From NCBI RefSeq assembly GCF_000308515.1, contig NZ_BAFV01000027.1, forward strand, positions 62,001-126,000: 64,000 nt of DNA. Reading direction: 5' to 3'. This document shows positions 1-9,723 of the stretch, one piece after another. The notes under the pieces were generated by a model, which was given only the letters and a program-made list of their open reading frames with translations, was not told the DNA's origin and ran no database searches. This stretch comes from Nocardia carnea NBRC 14403 (GTDB lineage Bacteria > Actinomycetota > Actinomycetes > Mycobacteriales > Mycobacteriaceae). Both the position numbers and the translations under genes were made by a program. Position 1 is the stretch's first letter; each line of letters starts with the position of its first letter.

Positions 1-709
1 TCTTACCGGTGCCCGGCCCGCCCTGTACCACCAGAACGCTCTTGTGTTCGGCGCGAATGATCGCGTCCTGTTCGGTCTGGATGGTTTCCACGATGTCGGA
101 CATATGCCCGGTGCGTGCCGCGTTCAGGGCCGCGAGCAGCGCGCTCTCGCTGCCGACCCCGCCGTCGGAGGCGGTGGCGCCGGCCCGGCGGGCGGCGTCG
201 AGATCGAGGTATTCGTCGTTGACCGCGGTCACCCGGCGGTTGCGGGAGCGGATATGGCGCCGGCGGGCCACGCCGTCGGGCGCGGCGGTGGTGGCCAGGT
301 AGAACGGCCGGGCCAGCGGAGCACGCCAATCCAGGAGCAGGGTTTCGTAATCGTTGTCCTCGTCGAGGATGCCGAGGCGGCCGATATAGCGCTGTTCCGG
401 ACCTTCCTCGCCGTCGGTGATATCGATCCGGCCGAAGCACAGGCCGTGCTCGGCGGCGTCGTATTTGGCCAGGTCCTCGGTGTAGAGCTGGCTGAACGAT
501 TCGCGTTCGGTACGTGCCTGCGGGGTGCCGCCGGTTTCCAGCAGTACCGTGCGTAACCGCTGGTCGGCGTAGGCGCGCATGCCGTCCAGCCGGTCGTACA
601 GCACCGACAGGTGCGCCTGCTCCTGATCGATATCTCGGGTCGCCGCGTCCGGCGGTGACTCGGCGGAGTCCAGGGCGCCTGCGCGTTCCTGGGTGCGGTT
701 GTCGGGCAA
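1..709 (-). CDS. HelD/HelR-type RNA polymerase recycling helicase-like ATPase (5' part, cut by window start)
   Basis: UvrD/Rep-like superfamily 1 ATPase of the HelD class, which removes or recycles stalled RNA polymerase; the HelR branch in actinobacteria is linked to rifampicin tolerance. Only the first 236 residues are in the window. Seen: an N-terminal helical arm (LSVLYDRLDGMRAYADQRL, about residues 34-52), the HelD-type core stretch YIGRLGILDEDNDYETLLLD, then TIQTEQDAIIRAEHKSVLVV running into Walker A GGPGTGK at about 229-235. I chose the TTG at 709 because GAAGGAG lies 7 bases upstream and the protein continues in frame to the window edge. The remaining helicase motifs lie outside, so the HelD versus HelR subclass is inferred. 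Confidence 0.85.
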   Translation of the reverse strand, partial: MPDNRTQERAGALDSAESPPDAATRDIDQEQAHLSVLYDRLDGMRAYADQRLRTVLLETGGTPQARTERESFSQLYTEDLAKYDAAEHGLCFGRIDITDGEEGPEQRYIGRLGILDEDNDYETLLLDWRAPLARPFYLATTAAPDGVARRRHIRSRNRRVTAVNDEYLDLDAARRAGATASDGGVGSESALLAALNAARTGHMSDIVETIQTEQDAIIRAEHKSVLVVQGGPGTGK

Positions 710-855
710 GTTCTGGCTCCTTCTCACCCACGCGGGACAAGTTCGGCGGACACGAAATCACGGTGTGCACGCGTTGCGCTGGGGTGTGCACAGAGTTGTC
801 GAGTCTACTGCGGACTCCGGGGACATGACGTTCCCCCAGGTCGGTGACCTATTTC

Positions 856-2190
856 TCAGGAGACGTTGCTGTTGTCACCGCGGAGTCCGCGTCCGCCCGT
901 GGCGTCGCGGTGGCCCGGCGGTTTGGCCTCGTACATGGCGATATCGGCGTCGTGCAGGACCGCTTCCGGGGTGCGGTTATCGCCCGGTTCGAGCGTGGTG
1001 ACCCCAATGGAGGCATTGACCGCGATCCGGTGCCCGCGCGCCACGATCGGCTCCGCCATGGCCGCGCGCAGCCGCTGCACCAGCGGTTCGAGTTCTTCGT
1101 CGCCCGGGCGCCCGGCCAGCAAGACGAGGAATTCGTCGCCGCCGAGCCGGCCCACGAGATCCTCGGCACGCAGCGCGCGCAGCAACCGGTGGGCCACGAT
1201 CCGCAGCACCGTATCGCCGATGGCGTGACCCATGGTGTCGTTGATCGATTTGAAGCGGTCCAGATCGATGAACATCACGGTGGACACCCGGCGGTGCGCC
1301 CCGCTCGCGGCCAGCGCCCCCGATAGTTGCGACAGGATCAGCGAACGGTTGGCCAGGCCGGTGAGCGGGTCGTGGGTGGCCTGGTATTCGAGCTGACGGC
1401 GTCCCGCCAGATATTCGGTGATATCGGTGAACGAGCACACTGCCGCCGCACCGGGTTCGTCCGGGGTCAGCAGGCGGCTCGAAACGCTGAGCCAGCGGCG
1501 GCGGCCGTCCGGCCGGCCGATCGCGAAGACGAAGGCCGTGACCGTCTCGCCGGTCGCGAGAGTCCGCGCGACCGGATGCCGGGTGGGGGGTAAGGGGGCA
1601 CCGTTGGCGTCCAGCCATTCCACCGGTAGCTGGGCGATCTTGGAGCCGACCACCGGCATGTTCTCGTCGATGCCGAGGATGCGGCGGGCCGCCGGATTCG
1701 CGGAGCCGATGATGCCGTCCTGGTAGATGACCGCCACGCCCTCCTCGAGCTGCGCGACCACCGTGGTGAAGTGCTGTTCGGCGCGGCGCTGGGCGCGTTC
1801 GGCGCGGCGCTGGGCGGACAGGTCGTGGAGGACCACCTGGTAGGCCAGGCGGTCGTGCCAGGCGGTGAGCACGGAAACCGTTTCCGCCGGGACCTCACGG
1901 CCGTCCAGCGTCAGCAGGGTCATCTCGGTGGGGTCGGTGGCGACACCGGCCGCGGTCAGGCCGGCGAGCCGCTCGAACATCGTCTCCCGGGAATCGGGGT
2001 GAATGAAACGGGCGACACGCTGCCCGAGGACTCCGGCGAGATTCTTCGCGCCCAGGAGCCGCAGGCACGCCGGGTTGGCGTAGACCACGATGCCGCGTTC
2101 GTGGACGAAGATTCCGTCCGGGGAGTGTTCGACCAGGGATCGATACCGATGCGCGAGTTGCTCGGCGGCGGAGGCCCTGCGATCTCCCAT
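856..2190 (-). CDS. PAS-PAS-GGDEF diguanylate cyclase
   Basis: Predicted diguanylate cyclase making cyclic di-GMP from two GTP, about 444 residues. Domains in order: PAS about 14-125 (HSPDGIFVHERGIVVYANPA), second PAS about 137-265 (EEGVAVIYQDGIIGSANPAA), GGDEF about 267-430. The catalytic GGDEF signature is intact at about 350-354, and a product-inhibition I-site RxxD (RAED) sits five residues before it. No membrane segment is evident, so it is probably cytosolic with PAS-sensed input. There is no EAL domain. The start at 2190 is preceded by GGGGG; ATG at 2202 or 2253 in the same frame is possible. It is single-gene and antisense to uvrA. Confidence 0.9.
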   Translation of the reverse strand: MGDRRASAAEQLAHRYRSLVEHSPDGIFVHERGIVVYANPACLRLLGAKNLAGVLGQRVARFIHPDSRETMFERLAGLTAAGVATDPTEMTLLTLDGREVPAETVSVLTAWHDRLAYQVVLHDLSAQRRAERAQRRAEQHFTTVVAQLEEGVAVIYQDGIIGSANPAARRILGIDENMPVVGSKIAQLPVEWLDANGAPLPPTRHPVARTLATGETVTAFVFAIGRPDGRRRWLSVSSRLLTPDEPGAAAVCSFTDITEYLAGRRQLEYQATHDPLTGLANRSLILSQLSGALAASGAHRRVSTVMFIDLDRFKSINDTMGHAIGDTVLRIVAHRLLRALRAEDLVGRLGGDEFLVLLAGRPGDEELEPLVQRLRAAMAEPIVARGHRIAVNASIGVTTLEPGDNRTPEAVLHDADIAMYEAKPPGHRDATGGRGLRGDNSNVS

Positions 2191-2828
2191 ACCAACCCCC
2201 ATCGTCGGTTGACCCGGACATTCAAACACGGCACAACTGCGGCATCCACACACAGCGAACTCGGCTTGCGGACAGGATGCCCCCGGCGATCACGTCACAA
2301 CGTGTCCCCCGCGGTGCCCCGGGTGACCGGGGCCGGGAGGGAAATGCTGTGCAAGACACCGGACTTCACCATCGATCTTATGTCGATCACCGGGATCGGT
2401 GCGGGCGGCGGTTGCGGCCGGGGTCGCGAGACCCGCCGGGAGTGCCGGTGCCGCGGCGTGGCGGCGGGCACCGGCCGCTCCGGGTGATCGGTGACACGCC
2501 CCGGTGACAGGCCCGGTTGACCTACCCTGGGATGGGAGCCCGTCCGGCCCGCCTGCGGTCCTGCCGGTGCGTGCGGACAATGTGCCGGTTTACACCGTGC
2601 AGCCGGCGGAATCGCACCGTATCCACCCGGCCGTTCGGCGAAACTTGTCGGTGGCCCGGCCTAGCATCAGCGCGGGCCGATCCGCGGCCCGAGCAAAAAG
2701 CGACGACCGGGTAGTACAGGCCGTCCTCCACACCGCCACCCCACCGGGCCGGCGGTGGCTCCAGCGGAACGACATCACGGCGCGCCCGGCGGCGCGACGA
2801 CGAACAGATACGAGAAGGGACCCACCTG
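2191..2828. other. Non-coding stretch between the diguanylate cyclase and uvrA
   Basis: No credible gene is seen in these 638 bases; the open frames here are high-GC shadows. It should hold the two divergent promoters. The clearest structure is a stem-loop at 2444-2475 with 9-bp arms GCCGGTGCC/GGCACCGGC. I looked for a LexA-type SOS box upstream of uvrA and did not find one. Confidence 0.5.
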
Positions 2829-5800
2829 GTGGCGGAACGCCTGACTGTCCGCGGCGCGCGGGAGCACAACCTCAAAGGGGTCGATATCGACCTGCCCCGC
2901 GACAGTCTGATCGTCTTCACGGGCCTGTCGGGGTCGGGGAAGTCCAGCCTGGCCTTCGATACGATTTTCGCCGAGGGGCAACGCCGGTACGTGGAATCGC
3001 TGTCCGCCTATGCCCGGCAGTTCCTGGGCCAGATGGACAAACCCGATGTGGACTTCATCGAAGGCCTCTCGCCCGCGGTCTCGATCGACCAGAAATCCAC
3101 CAACCGCAACCCCCGCTCCACCGTCGGCACCATCACCGAGGTGCACGACTACCTGCGCCTGCTCTATGCCCGCGCCGGTGTCCCGCACTGCCCGGTGTGC
3201 TCCGAACTCATCGCCAAACAGACCCCGCAGCAGATCGTCGACCAGGTGCTGGCCATGGAGCCCGGGGTCCGCTTCCAGGTACTCGCACCGGTGGTGCGTA
3301 CCCGCAAAGGTGAGTTCGTCGACCTGTTCGACCAGCTGAACTCGCAGGGTTATGCCCGGGTCCGGGTGGACGGCGTGGTGTATCCGCTCACCGATCCGCC
3401 GAAGCTGAAGAAGCAGGAGAAACACGATGTCGAGGTGGTGGTCGACCGCCTCGCCGTCAAACCGGCCGCCAAACAGCGCCTCACCGATTCCATCGAGACC
3501 GCGCTGCGCCTGGCCGACGGGATCGTCGTCCTCGATTTCGTGGACCGCGACGAACACGCCCACGATCGCGAACGCCGCTTCTCCGAGAAACTGGCCTGCC
3601 CGAACGGCCACGCCCTCGATATCGAGGATCTGGAACCGCGGTCGTTCTCGTTCAACTCGCCCTACGGCGCCTGCCCCGACTGCACCGGCCTCGGTATCCG
3701 CAAAGAGGTCGACCCGGAACTCGTCGTCCCCGACCCGGAGCTGAGCCTGGCCGAGGGCGCGATCGCGCCGTGGTCGCGCGGGCAGAGCGCGGAGTATTTC
3801 GTGCGCCTGCTCTCCGGGCTGGCCGCCGCGCAGGGGTTCGATCTGGACACCCCGTGGCGCGAACTACCGCCGCGGGCGCGTAAAGCGGTGCTCGAGGGCA
3901 GCTCGGACCAGGTCCATATCGTCTACACCAACCGGTACGGCCGGAAACGCTCCTACTACGCCGATTTCGAGGGCGTGATGCCGTTCCTGCAGCGGCGGCT
4001 GGACAACACCGAATCCGAGCAGATGAAGGAGCACTACGAGGGCTATATGCGGGATGTCCCGTGCCCGGTGTGCAACGGTGCGCGGCTGCGGCCGGAGATC
4101 CTGGCCGTCACGCTGTCCGCGGACGCGGAGCGGAAATCCATCGCCGAGGTCAGTGAACTCTCGATTCGCGATTGCGCGCAGTTCCTGAACGCGCTGACCC
4201 TGGGGGAGCGGCAGGCGGCCATCGCCGGTCAGGTTCTCAAGGAAGTGCAGGCGCGGCTGGGGTTCCTGCTCGACGTGGGCCTGGACTATCTGACCCTGTC
4301 CCGTGCCGCGGCCACCCTCTCCGGTGGGGAGGCGCAGCGGATCCGGCTCGCCACCCAGATCGGGTCCGGGCTGGTCGGGGTGCTGTACGTACTGGACGAA
4401 CCCTCGATCGGGTTGCATCAGCGCGACAACCGCCGGCTGATCGAAACGCTGACCCGGTTGAAGAACCTGGGCAACACGCTGATCGTGGTCGAGCACGACG
4501 AGGACACCATCCGCGCCTCGGATTGGGTCGTCGATATCGGCCCGTTCGCCGGTGAACACGGCGGCCAGGTAGTGCACAGCGGGCCCTATTCGGAACTGCT
4601 CGCCGATCCGGCCTCGCTCACCGGCGCGTACCTCTCCGGCCGGGAACGTATCGAGATCCCGATGATGCGGCGGCCGGTGAACAAGAAGCGGCGGGTCACC
4701 GTGGTCGGCGCCACCGAGAACAACCTGCGCGGTATCGATGTGGCGTTCCCGCTGGGCGTGCTCACCGCGGTCACCGGGGTCTCCGGATCCGGTAAATCCA
4801 CACTGGTCAACGACATCCTGGCGACCGTGATGGCCAACAAGCTGAACGGCGCGCGCCAGGTGCCGGGCCGGCACACCCGGGTCAACGGGCTGGATCAACT
4901 GGACAAACTCGTGCGGGTGGATCAGTCACCGATCGGCCGCACCCCGCGATCCAATCCGGCCACCTACACCGGGGTGTTCGACAAGATCCGCAGCCTGTTC
5001 GCCGCCACCACCGAGGCCAAGGTGCGCGGGTATCAGCCGGGCCGGTTCTCGTTCAATGTGAAGGGCGGCCGTTGCGAGGCATGCTCCGGTGACGGCACCC
5101 TCAAGATCGAGATGAACTTCCTGCCGGATGTGTACGTGCCGTGCGAGGTCTGCCAGGGCGCCCGCTACAACCGGGAAACCCTCGAGGTGCACTACAAAGG
5201 CAAAACCATCGCCGAGGTCCTGGATATGCCGATCGAGGAGGCCGCCGAGTTCTTCGAACCGGTGACCTCGATCCACCGCTATCTGGCCACCCTCGTCGAC
5301 GTCGGCCTGGGTTATGTGCGGCTGGGCCAGAGCGCGACCACCCTGTCCGGTGGTGAGGCGCAACGCGTGAAACTGGCGGCGGAACTGCAGAAACGCTCCA
5401 ACGGCCGCACGGTCTACATCCTGGACGAACCCACCACCGGCCTGCACTTCGAGGACATCCGCAAACTGCTCGCGGTGATCAACGGCCTGGTCGACAAGGG
5501 CAATACCGTGATCGTCATCGAACACAACCTGGATGTCGTGAAGACCGCGGACTGGGTGATCGATATGGGTCCCGAGGGCGGGTCCGGCGGCGGAACAGTG
5601 GTCGGGGAGGGAACGCCCGAAGATATCGCGGCCACACCCGGCAGCTACACGGGTGAGTTCCTGAAGGAGATCCTGGCGCAGCCCGCTGCCACAGGCCCGG
5701 CTCCGGATACCGGTGCGGTGAAACCGGATACCGCACCCGCTCGTAAATCCGCGGCCGAGAAGGCACCGGCGGCGAAGAAGAAGGCGGCGGAATCGCCCGA

Positions 5801-5870
5801 TAAGGCTGTGAAATCGCCGGACGCGCAGAAGGCGAAACGCCTGGCCCGTAAGGCGGCAGCACTGCGCTGA
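2829..5870 (+). CDS. uvrA: Excinuclease ABC subunit UvrA
   Basis: Damage-recognition ATPase of nucleotide excision repair, loading UvrB on lesions. It is 1013 residues. Two ABC modules are visible: Walker [10 protein letters not shown] at 32-40 and GVSGSGKST in the second half, both ABC signatures ([12 protein letters not shown] and [12 protein letters not shown]), and the C-terminal zinc finger CEACSGDG followed by CEVC. The GTG start at 2829 has AGAAGGGA upstream. The last 60 or so residues after EFLKEILAQ form a low-complexity Ala/Lys/Pro-rich tail, common in actinobacterial UvrA and not part of the catalytic core. It is monocistronic and ends in a shared terminator with the convergent DUF1844 gene. 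Confidence 0.98.
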   Translation: MAERLTVRGAREHNLKGVDIDLPRDSLIVFTGLSGSGKSSLAFDTIFAEGQRRYVESLSAYARQFLGQMDKPDVDFIEGLSPAVSIDQKSTNRNPRSTVGTITEVHDYLRLLYARAGVPHCPVCSELIAKQTPQQIVDQVLAMEPGVRFQVLAPVVRTRKGEFVDLFDQLNSQGYARVRVDGVVYPLTDPPKLKKQEKHDVEVVVDRLAVKPAAKQRLTDSIETALRLADGIVVLDFVDRDEHAHDRERRFSEKLACPNGHALDIEDLEPRSFSFNSPYGACPDCTGLGIRKEVDPELVVPDPELSLAEGAIAPWSRGQSAEYFVRLLSGLAAAQGFDLDTPWRELPPRARKAVLEGSSDQVHIVYTNRYGRKRSYYADFEGVMPFLQRRLDNTESEQMKEHYEGYMRDVPCPVCNGARLRPEILAVTLSADAERKSIAEVSELSIRDCAQFLNALTLGERQAAIAGQVLKEVQARLGFLLDVGLDYLTLSRAAATLSGGEAQRIRLATQIGSGLVGVLYVLDEPSIGLHQRDNRRLIETLTRLKNLGNTLIVVEHDEDTIRASDWVVDIGPFAGEHGGQVVHSGPYSELLADPASLTGAYLSGRERIEIPMMRRPVNKKRRVTVVGATENNLRGIDVAFPLGVLTAVTGVSGSGKSTLVNDILATVMANKLNGARQVPGRHTRVNGLDQLDKLVRVDQSPIGRTPRSNPATYTGVFDKIRSLFAATTEAKVRGYQPGRFSFNVKGGRCEACSGDGTLKIEMNFLPDVYVPCEVCQGARYNRETLEVHYKGKTIAEVLDMPIEEAAEFFEPVTSIHRYLATLVDVGLGYVRLGQSATTLSGGEAQRVKLAAELQKRSNGRTVYILDEPTTGLHFEDIRKLLAVINGLVDKGNTVIVIEHNLDVVKTADWVIDMGPEGGSGGGTVVGEGTPEDIAATPGSYTGEFLKEILAQPAATGPAPDTGAVKPDTAPARKSAAEKAPAAKKKAAESPDKAVKSPDAQKAKRLARKAAALR

Positions 5871-5890
5871 GTACGGAGCGCGTCGATGTG

Positions 5891-5920
5891 GCGGGCCCGG
5901 CGGTTTCGGCCCGGGCCCGC
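5891..5920. terminator. Bidirectional terminator hairpin between uvrA and the DUF1844 gene
   Basis: Perfect 9-bp arms GCGGGCCCG/CGGGCCCGC with a loop containing TTTC, lying between two convergent stop codons. There is no strong U tract, as is usual in high-GC actinobacteria. Confidence 0.6.
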
Positions 5921-5946
5921 TGCCCGGCAGCAGTCGGGGTGACGCG

Positions 5947-6288
5947 TCAGTGGACGGGGCCGGTGTACTTCTCGCCGGGTCCCGTCCCCGGAGCGTCGGG
6001 TACGGCGGAACTCTCCCGGAAGGCCTTCTGCAGCGATTGCAGACCCTCCCGCAGCGGCCCGGCGTGTGGTCCGAGGTACTCCACCGACGCGGTGATCAGG
6101 CCCGCCAGCGCAGTGATGAGGCGCCGCGCCTCGTCCATATCCCGGCGCGGACTGTTCTCGGGATCGTCGTCGCCGAGCCCGAGTTTCTCCGCGGCCGAAC
6201 TCATCAGCATCACCGCTGCCCGGCTGATCACCTCCACGGCGGGGATTTCGGCCAGTTCACGCACATCGCCCTCGGGCTGTTCGGTCAT
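5947..6288 (-). CDS. DUF1844 family protein
   Basis: Small helical protein of 113 residues that I recognise as DUF1844. The pattern is an acidic N terminus, then AVEVISRAAVMLMSSAAEKLGL, a DMDEARRLITALAGLI helix, and a C-terminal helix LREGLQSLQKAFRES. Function is unknown. The genes are common next to infC and uvrA in Mycobacteriales, so the position is conserved context rather than evidence of a role in translation or repair. The ATG at 6288 is the only good start. Confidence 0.8.
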   Translation of the reverse strand: MTEQPEGDVRELAEIPAVEVISRAAVMLMSSAAEKLGLGDDDPENSPRRDMDEARRLITALAGLITASVEYLGPHAGPLREGLQSLQKAFRESSAVPDAPGTGPGEKYTGPVH

Positions 6289-6360
6289 GGTGTTCAGCCT
6301 AAGCGCGCCTCGGCGGCAGCCGTGCCGGGGCCGTGAGCGGATGTGCGCCGCGACTCGTTT

Positions 6361-6891
6361 CTACCGGCCCGCCGCCCCGGCCGCGCGCAGGATCCGCAAC
6401 TGGCCGATCTCGGACGCGTTCTTCAGCAGTTCCACGTTCACCCATGCCGCCAGATGGGCGACGGTGAGTCCCGCGTCGGCAGGCCACGGATAGGACGTGG
6501 CCCGTTCGAGCTCTGTGTCATCGCAGCCGTCGAGCACTCGGAGCCACTGGTCGCGCAGGTCGTGGATCCAGGTGAGGGCGGCCGCCGTATCGCCCGGCCA
6601 GTAGACCTCGGTGCGGTCGGGTATCGGCCGTTGCTCGGCGTGCGCGATCGCCGAACTCCACCACCAGCCGATATGCCAGGTCAGCCAGGCGACGGTGGTC
6701 GCGGGGACAGGATCGGGCTCCGTTTCCGCGAAATCGGGGCGCCATCTCCCGTCGGTGCCGCGGTGCACCGTCCAGATCACCTCCGCGGGCGCCCAATGGG
6801 TATCGTCGTCGGTCAAGGCGTCGAAATGCAGTTGGGACAGCGACCAGATCAGGTCGAACTGCCAGCGGAGTAGGTCACGTCGGCTGCTCAC
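6361..6891 (-). CDS. DinB-like helical-bundle protein
   Basis: Probable DinB/YfiT-type four-helix-bundle protein, a family that often binds a metal through three histidines; some members are mycothiol-dependent transferases. The domain runs from SSRRDLLRWQFDLIWSLSQL to the C terminus, with likely metal ligands in SQLHFDAL, TWHIGWWW and AHLAAWVN. I prefer the GTG at 6891, about 176 residues, because the family starts just before RRDLLRWQ; an ATG at 6969 would add a 26-residue extension with no family resemblance and would reach into the infC promoter region. It is divergent from infC. The substrate cannot be told from sequence. Confidence 0.7.
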   Translation of the reverse strand: MSSRRDLLRWQFDLIWSLSQLHFDALTDDDTHWAPAEVIWTVHRGTDGRWRPDFAETEPDPVPATTVAWLTWHIGWWWSSAIAHAEQRPIPDRTEVYWPGDTAAALTWIHDLRDQWLRVLDGCDDTELERATSYPWPADAGLTVAHLAAWVNVELLKNASEIGQLRILRAAGAAGR

Positions 6892-6984
6892 GGGCGCCGA
6901 GCCTGGCAGACGGGCGAACGAGCGGCAACCGAATTCCGTGACCGGGCGCCGACCGGGCGATTCGTTCATCCGGCGCGAAACTGT

Positions 6985-7271
6985 TAAACTCGTGCACGAC
7001 GACCGCCCCGGTCCTGTCCGGGGCAGACAAGTGGAGCCCGACTCCCACCGTTGCCGGCGAGTGATCGCCTGGTCAAACGGTCCGGTCACCCACCTTCGAG
7101 GTGGGACCACGGTCCCGGATGAACCGGGAGTGTGGCGCAGGTATCGCACCTGCGTGGATCGGTCGACATCGGGCCCCGTCGGCGGTGAAATACCGCGACG
7201 GGGTTTTCGTGTTGAACAAGGGGTTCATTTCGAGCGGTCGTCGGACGACACCGCTAGACCTAGGAGGCCCC
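6985..7271 (+). promoter_or_regulatory. Long structured 5' leader of infC
   Basis: A possible -10 TAAACT at 6985 is followed by about 270 bases without a stop-free native gene. It contains five consecutive stem-loops: 7089-7105 (CCCACCT/AGGTGGG), 7113-7129 (TCCCGG/CCGGGA), 7136-7154 (CGCAGGT/ACCTGCG), 7174-7203 (attenuator-like) and 7233-7255 (AGCGGT/ACCGCT type, just before the ribosome site at 7262-7267). This density of perfect hairpins suggests regulation of the infC-rpmI-rplT operon, by analogy with autogenous L20/IF3 control in other bacteria. The mechanism here is inference. Confidence 0.65.
7174..7207 (+). terminator. Attenuator-like intrinsic terminator inside the infC leader
   Basis: A 12-bp stem with one bulged G: CCCCGTC pairs with GACGGGG and GCGGT with ACCGC around a GAAAT loop. 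It is immediately followed by TTTT at 7204-7207. It lies 65 bases upstream of the infC start, so it would cut transcription before the operon unless alternative folding prevents it. Confidence 0.65.
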
Positions 7272-7871
<600 letters not shown>

Positions 7872-7892
7872 CAACGGCGTAGCCGTGAACAC

Positions 7893-7926
7893 TGCGGCGC
7901 ACCGCCGCACCCGCGGCGTACGCCGC
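7893..7926 (+). repeat. Paired GC-rich palindromes in the infC-rpmI spacer
   Basis: Two adjacent dyads lie in the 139-base spacer: TGCGGCG/CGCCGCA with a CAC loop at 7893-7909, and the perfect 14-bp palindrome GCGGCGTACGCCGC at 7913-7926. They have no U tract. They may be a processing or mRNA-stability element separating infC from the ribosomal protein genes. Confidence 0.45.
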
Positions 7927-8010
7927 AGCGATATTGCGTCGAGCCCGCAATAACGCTGATCAGCACACCTGGTCCGCCCCTGCGCGGGCACGACACAGAT
8001 TGAGGTTGCC

Positions 8011-8205
8011 ATGCCGAAGATGAAGAGCCACAGCGGCGCTTCGAAGCGTTTCAAGGTGACCGGTAAGGGCAAGCTGCGCCGTCAGCAGGCCAACCGCCGG
8101 CACCTGTTCGAGTACAAGTCCTCCCGCCGGACCCGTCGCCTGGAAGGTACGGAGGCCGTCGCTCCCGCCGACGTCCGCCGGGTGAAGAAGCTGCTGGGTA
8201 TCTGA
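8011..8205 (+). CDS. rpmI: 50S ribosomal protein L35
   Basis: A 64-residue basic ribosomal protein of the large subunit. It begins [20 protein letters not shown] and retains the family's [22 protein letters not shown] core. Length is normal for L35. A GAGG ribosome site lies just upstream. It is second in the infC-rpmI-rplT operon, 139 bases after infC and 113 bases before rplT. Confidence 0.98.
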   Translation: MPKMKSHSGASKRFKVTGKGKLRRQQANRRHLFEYKSSRRTRRLEGTEAVAPADVRRVKKLLGI

Positions 8206-8318
8206 TCTCCCGCTCCGGGGCAGATACCGTCCGGTACCGCCTACGCGACCGGACGCCGATGAACCGACCCACTCGGGTGCGCCCAACCAGCACCCCCAAG
8301 ATCGATTAGGACTGACCA

Positions 8319-8699
8319 GTGGCACGCGTCAAAAGGGCCGTCAACGCTCAGAAGAAGCGCCGTTCGATCCTCGAGGCCTCCAAGGGCTACCGCGGGCAGC
8401 GCTCGCGCCTGTACCGCAAGGCCAAGGAACAGCAGCTGCATTCGCTCACCTACGCGTACCGGGACCGCCGGGCGCGTAAGGGTGATTTCCGTAAGCTGTG
8501 GATCGCGCGTATCAACGCCGCGGCCCGCGCCAACGACATCACCTACAACCGCTTCGTGCAGGGCCTGAAGGCTGCCGGTGTGGAGGTCGACCGCAAGAAC
8601 CTCGCCGAGCTGGCCGTCTCCGACGCCGAAGCGTTCGCCGGCCTGGTCGCCGTCGCCAAGGCTGCGCTGCCGGCCGATGTCAACGCCCCGGCTGCCTGA
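8319..8699 (+). CDS. rplT: 50S ribosomal protein L20
   Basis: A 126-residue L20, essential early in 50S assembly and, in other bacteria, a translational autorepressor of its own operon. It begins [20 protein letters not shown], followed by [17 protein letters not shown] and the globular domain [20 protein letters not shown]. The GTG at 8319 opens the family-standard MARVKR start. It is last in the operon and is followed by a strong terminator at 8738-8779. Confidence 0.98.
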   Translation: MARVKRAVNAQKKRRSILEASKGYRGQRSRLYRKAKEQQLHSLTYAYRDRRARKGDFRKLWIARINAAARANDITYNRFVQGLKAAGVEVDRKNLAELAVSDAEAFAGLVAVAKAALPADVNAPAA

Positions 8700-8737
8700 G
8701 CGCAGCTTCTGGTTCCGGTCTTACTGTCCGGCACGCT

Positions 8738-8779
8738 CAGCACGAAGGCCTCTTCCCCAGGGAAGGGGCCTTCGTGCTG
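8738..8779 (+). terminator. Strong terminator after rplT
   Basis: A long hairpin: outer arms CAGCACGAAGGCC/GGCCTTCGTGCTG pair perfectly over 13 bp, and inner CTTCCC/GGGAAG close on a CA loop. It ends the infC-rpmI-rplT transcript. A U tract is absent. Confidence 0.75.
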
Positions 8780-8880
8780 TCCGCCCCCTTGCCCCGAGTA
8801 CAGGGCACAGCGGGCGAAGCGGTCGACTTGCCTCGGGAATCCATTCGCTTCCCGCCCGTGGCAACTGGCAGCCTTGCGGA

Positions 8881-9723
8881 ATGCGTGAACAGTGGGTGTC
8901 GATACCGAGCGGGGTGCGGGTCTGTTACACGGATTTCGGCGGGTCCGGGATCCCGGTGCTGGCTCTGCACGGAACATTCGGCCGGGGAAGAATTTTCGCC
9001 GGACTGGCGCGTGAGCTGGCCGGCGTGGCACGTATCATCGCACCGGATCAGCGGGGGCACGGCCGCACCGATCGGCGAGAAAGCTACACCTGCGCGGATT
9101 TCGTCGCGGATGCTGCCGCGGTGCTGGAGCAGCTCGAGCCGGCACCGGTGGTGGTTCTCGGCCATTCCCGCGGTGGAATCACCGCGTATCAGCTCGCCGC
9201 GTGGCATCCGGAACTCGTTGCGGGGCTGATCATCGAGGATGTCGGTCCGGTCATGCGGCAGCCCGAGATAGCCGATCCTGTGCTGCCGGTGCGGGGCTGG
9301 CCTGCGGCGGCGCCGACCGAGGCAGATCTGGGGGCGGCGCTGCAGGCGCGGGGAATCCCGGATGCGAGCTATTTCCTGCAGAGCGCTGTCACGACACCGG
9401 ACGGGCGGTGCCGGTTCCTCTTCGATTGGGAGGACATGATGGCGGTGCAGCTCAGCGGCGTCGGGGACTGGTGGGCGGATTGGCTCGGCTCGGCGTGTCC
9501 GGCGCTGGTCGTGCGCGGGGAACAGAGCAGTATGCTGCCGGCGCCGCTGGCTGCGCGGATGGCCACGCAACGGCCGCATACTCGTCTCGTCGAAATCGCG
9601 GGCGCCGGCCACTGGGTCCACGACGATGCTCCGCGCGCCATGGCGGCGGCCGTCCGCGACTTCCTGGCCGACCCGGCGACCGGTCTCGGCGCGGGGCGGG
9701 CTCTACGATCTCCTGGTGGGTGA
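8881..9723 (+). CDS. Alpha/beta-fold hydrolase
   Basis: A 280-residue alpha/beta hydrolase of the esterase/haloperoxidase type. The oxyanion segment is ALHGTFGRGR, the nucleophile elbow GHSRGG (GxSxG), and the catalytic His is in GAGHWVHDD near the C terminus. The acid is probably in the LVVRGEQS loop region, though the usual Asp/Glu is not obvious. ATG 8881 begins MREQWVSIPSGVRVCYTDFG, the normal strand 1-2 start; upstream open frame contains the rplT terminator and is not coding. The last 8 bases overlap tsnR, suggesting translational coupling. The substrate is unknown. Confidence 0.85.
   Translation: MREQWVSIPSGVRVCYTDFGGSGIPVLALHGTFGRGRIFAGLARELAGVARIIAPDQRGHGRTDRRESYTCADFVADAAAVLEQLEPAPVVVLGHSRGGITAYQLAAWHPELVAGLIIEDVGPVMRQPEIADPVLPVRGWPAAAPTEADLGAALQARGIPDASYFLQSAVTTPDGRCRFLFDWEDMMAVQLSGVGDWWADWLGSACPALVVRGEQSSMLPAPLAARMATQRPHTRLVEIAGAGHWVHDDAPRAMAAAVRDFLADPATGLGAGRALRSPGG

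Noticed and set aside
2254..2828. SOS box controlling uvrA
   Set aside because: No TCGAAC-N4-GTTCGA-like palindrome was found upstream; the only good one is at 42595.
2504..3313. 269-residue open frame over the uvrA start
   Set aside because: Arg/Pro-rich shadow of uvrA in another frame.
3864..4898. Long antisense frame in uvrA
   Set aside because: Composition is that of a high-GC antisense shadow; uvrA is certain here.
7101..7271. N-terminal extension of infC in the same open frame
   Set aside because: It runs through perfect hairpins and an attenuator; the AUC at 7272 has an ideal ribosome site and gives the family-standard N terminus.
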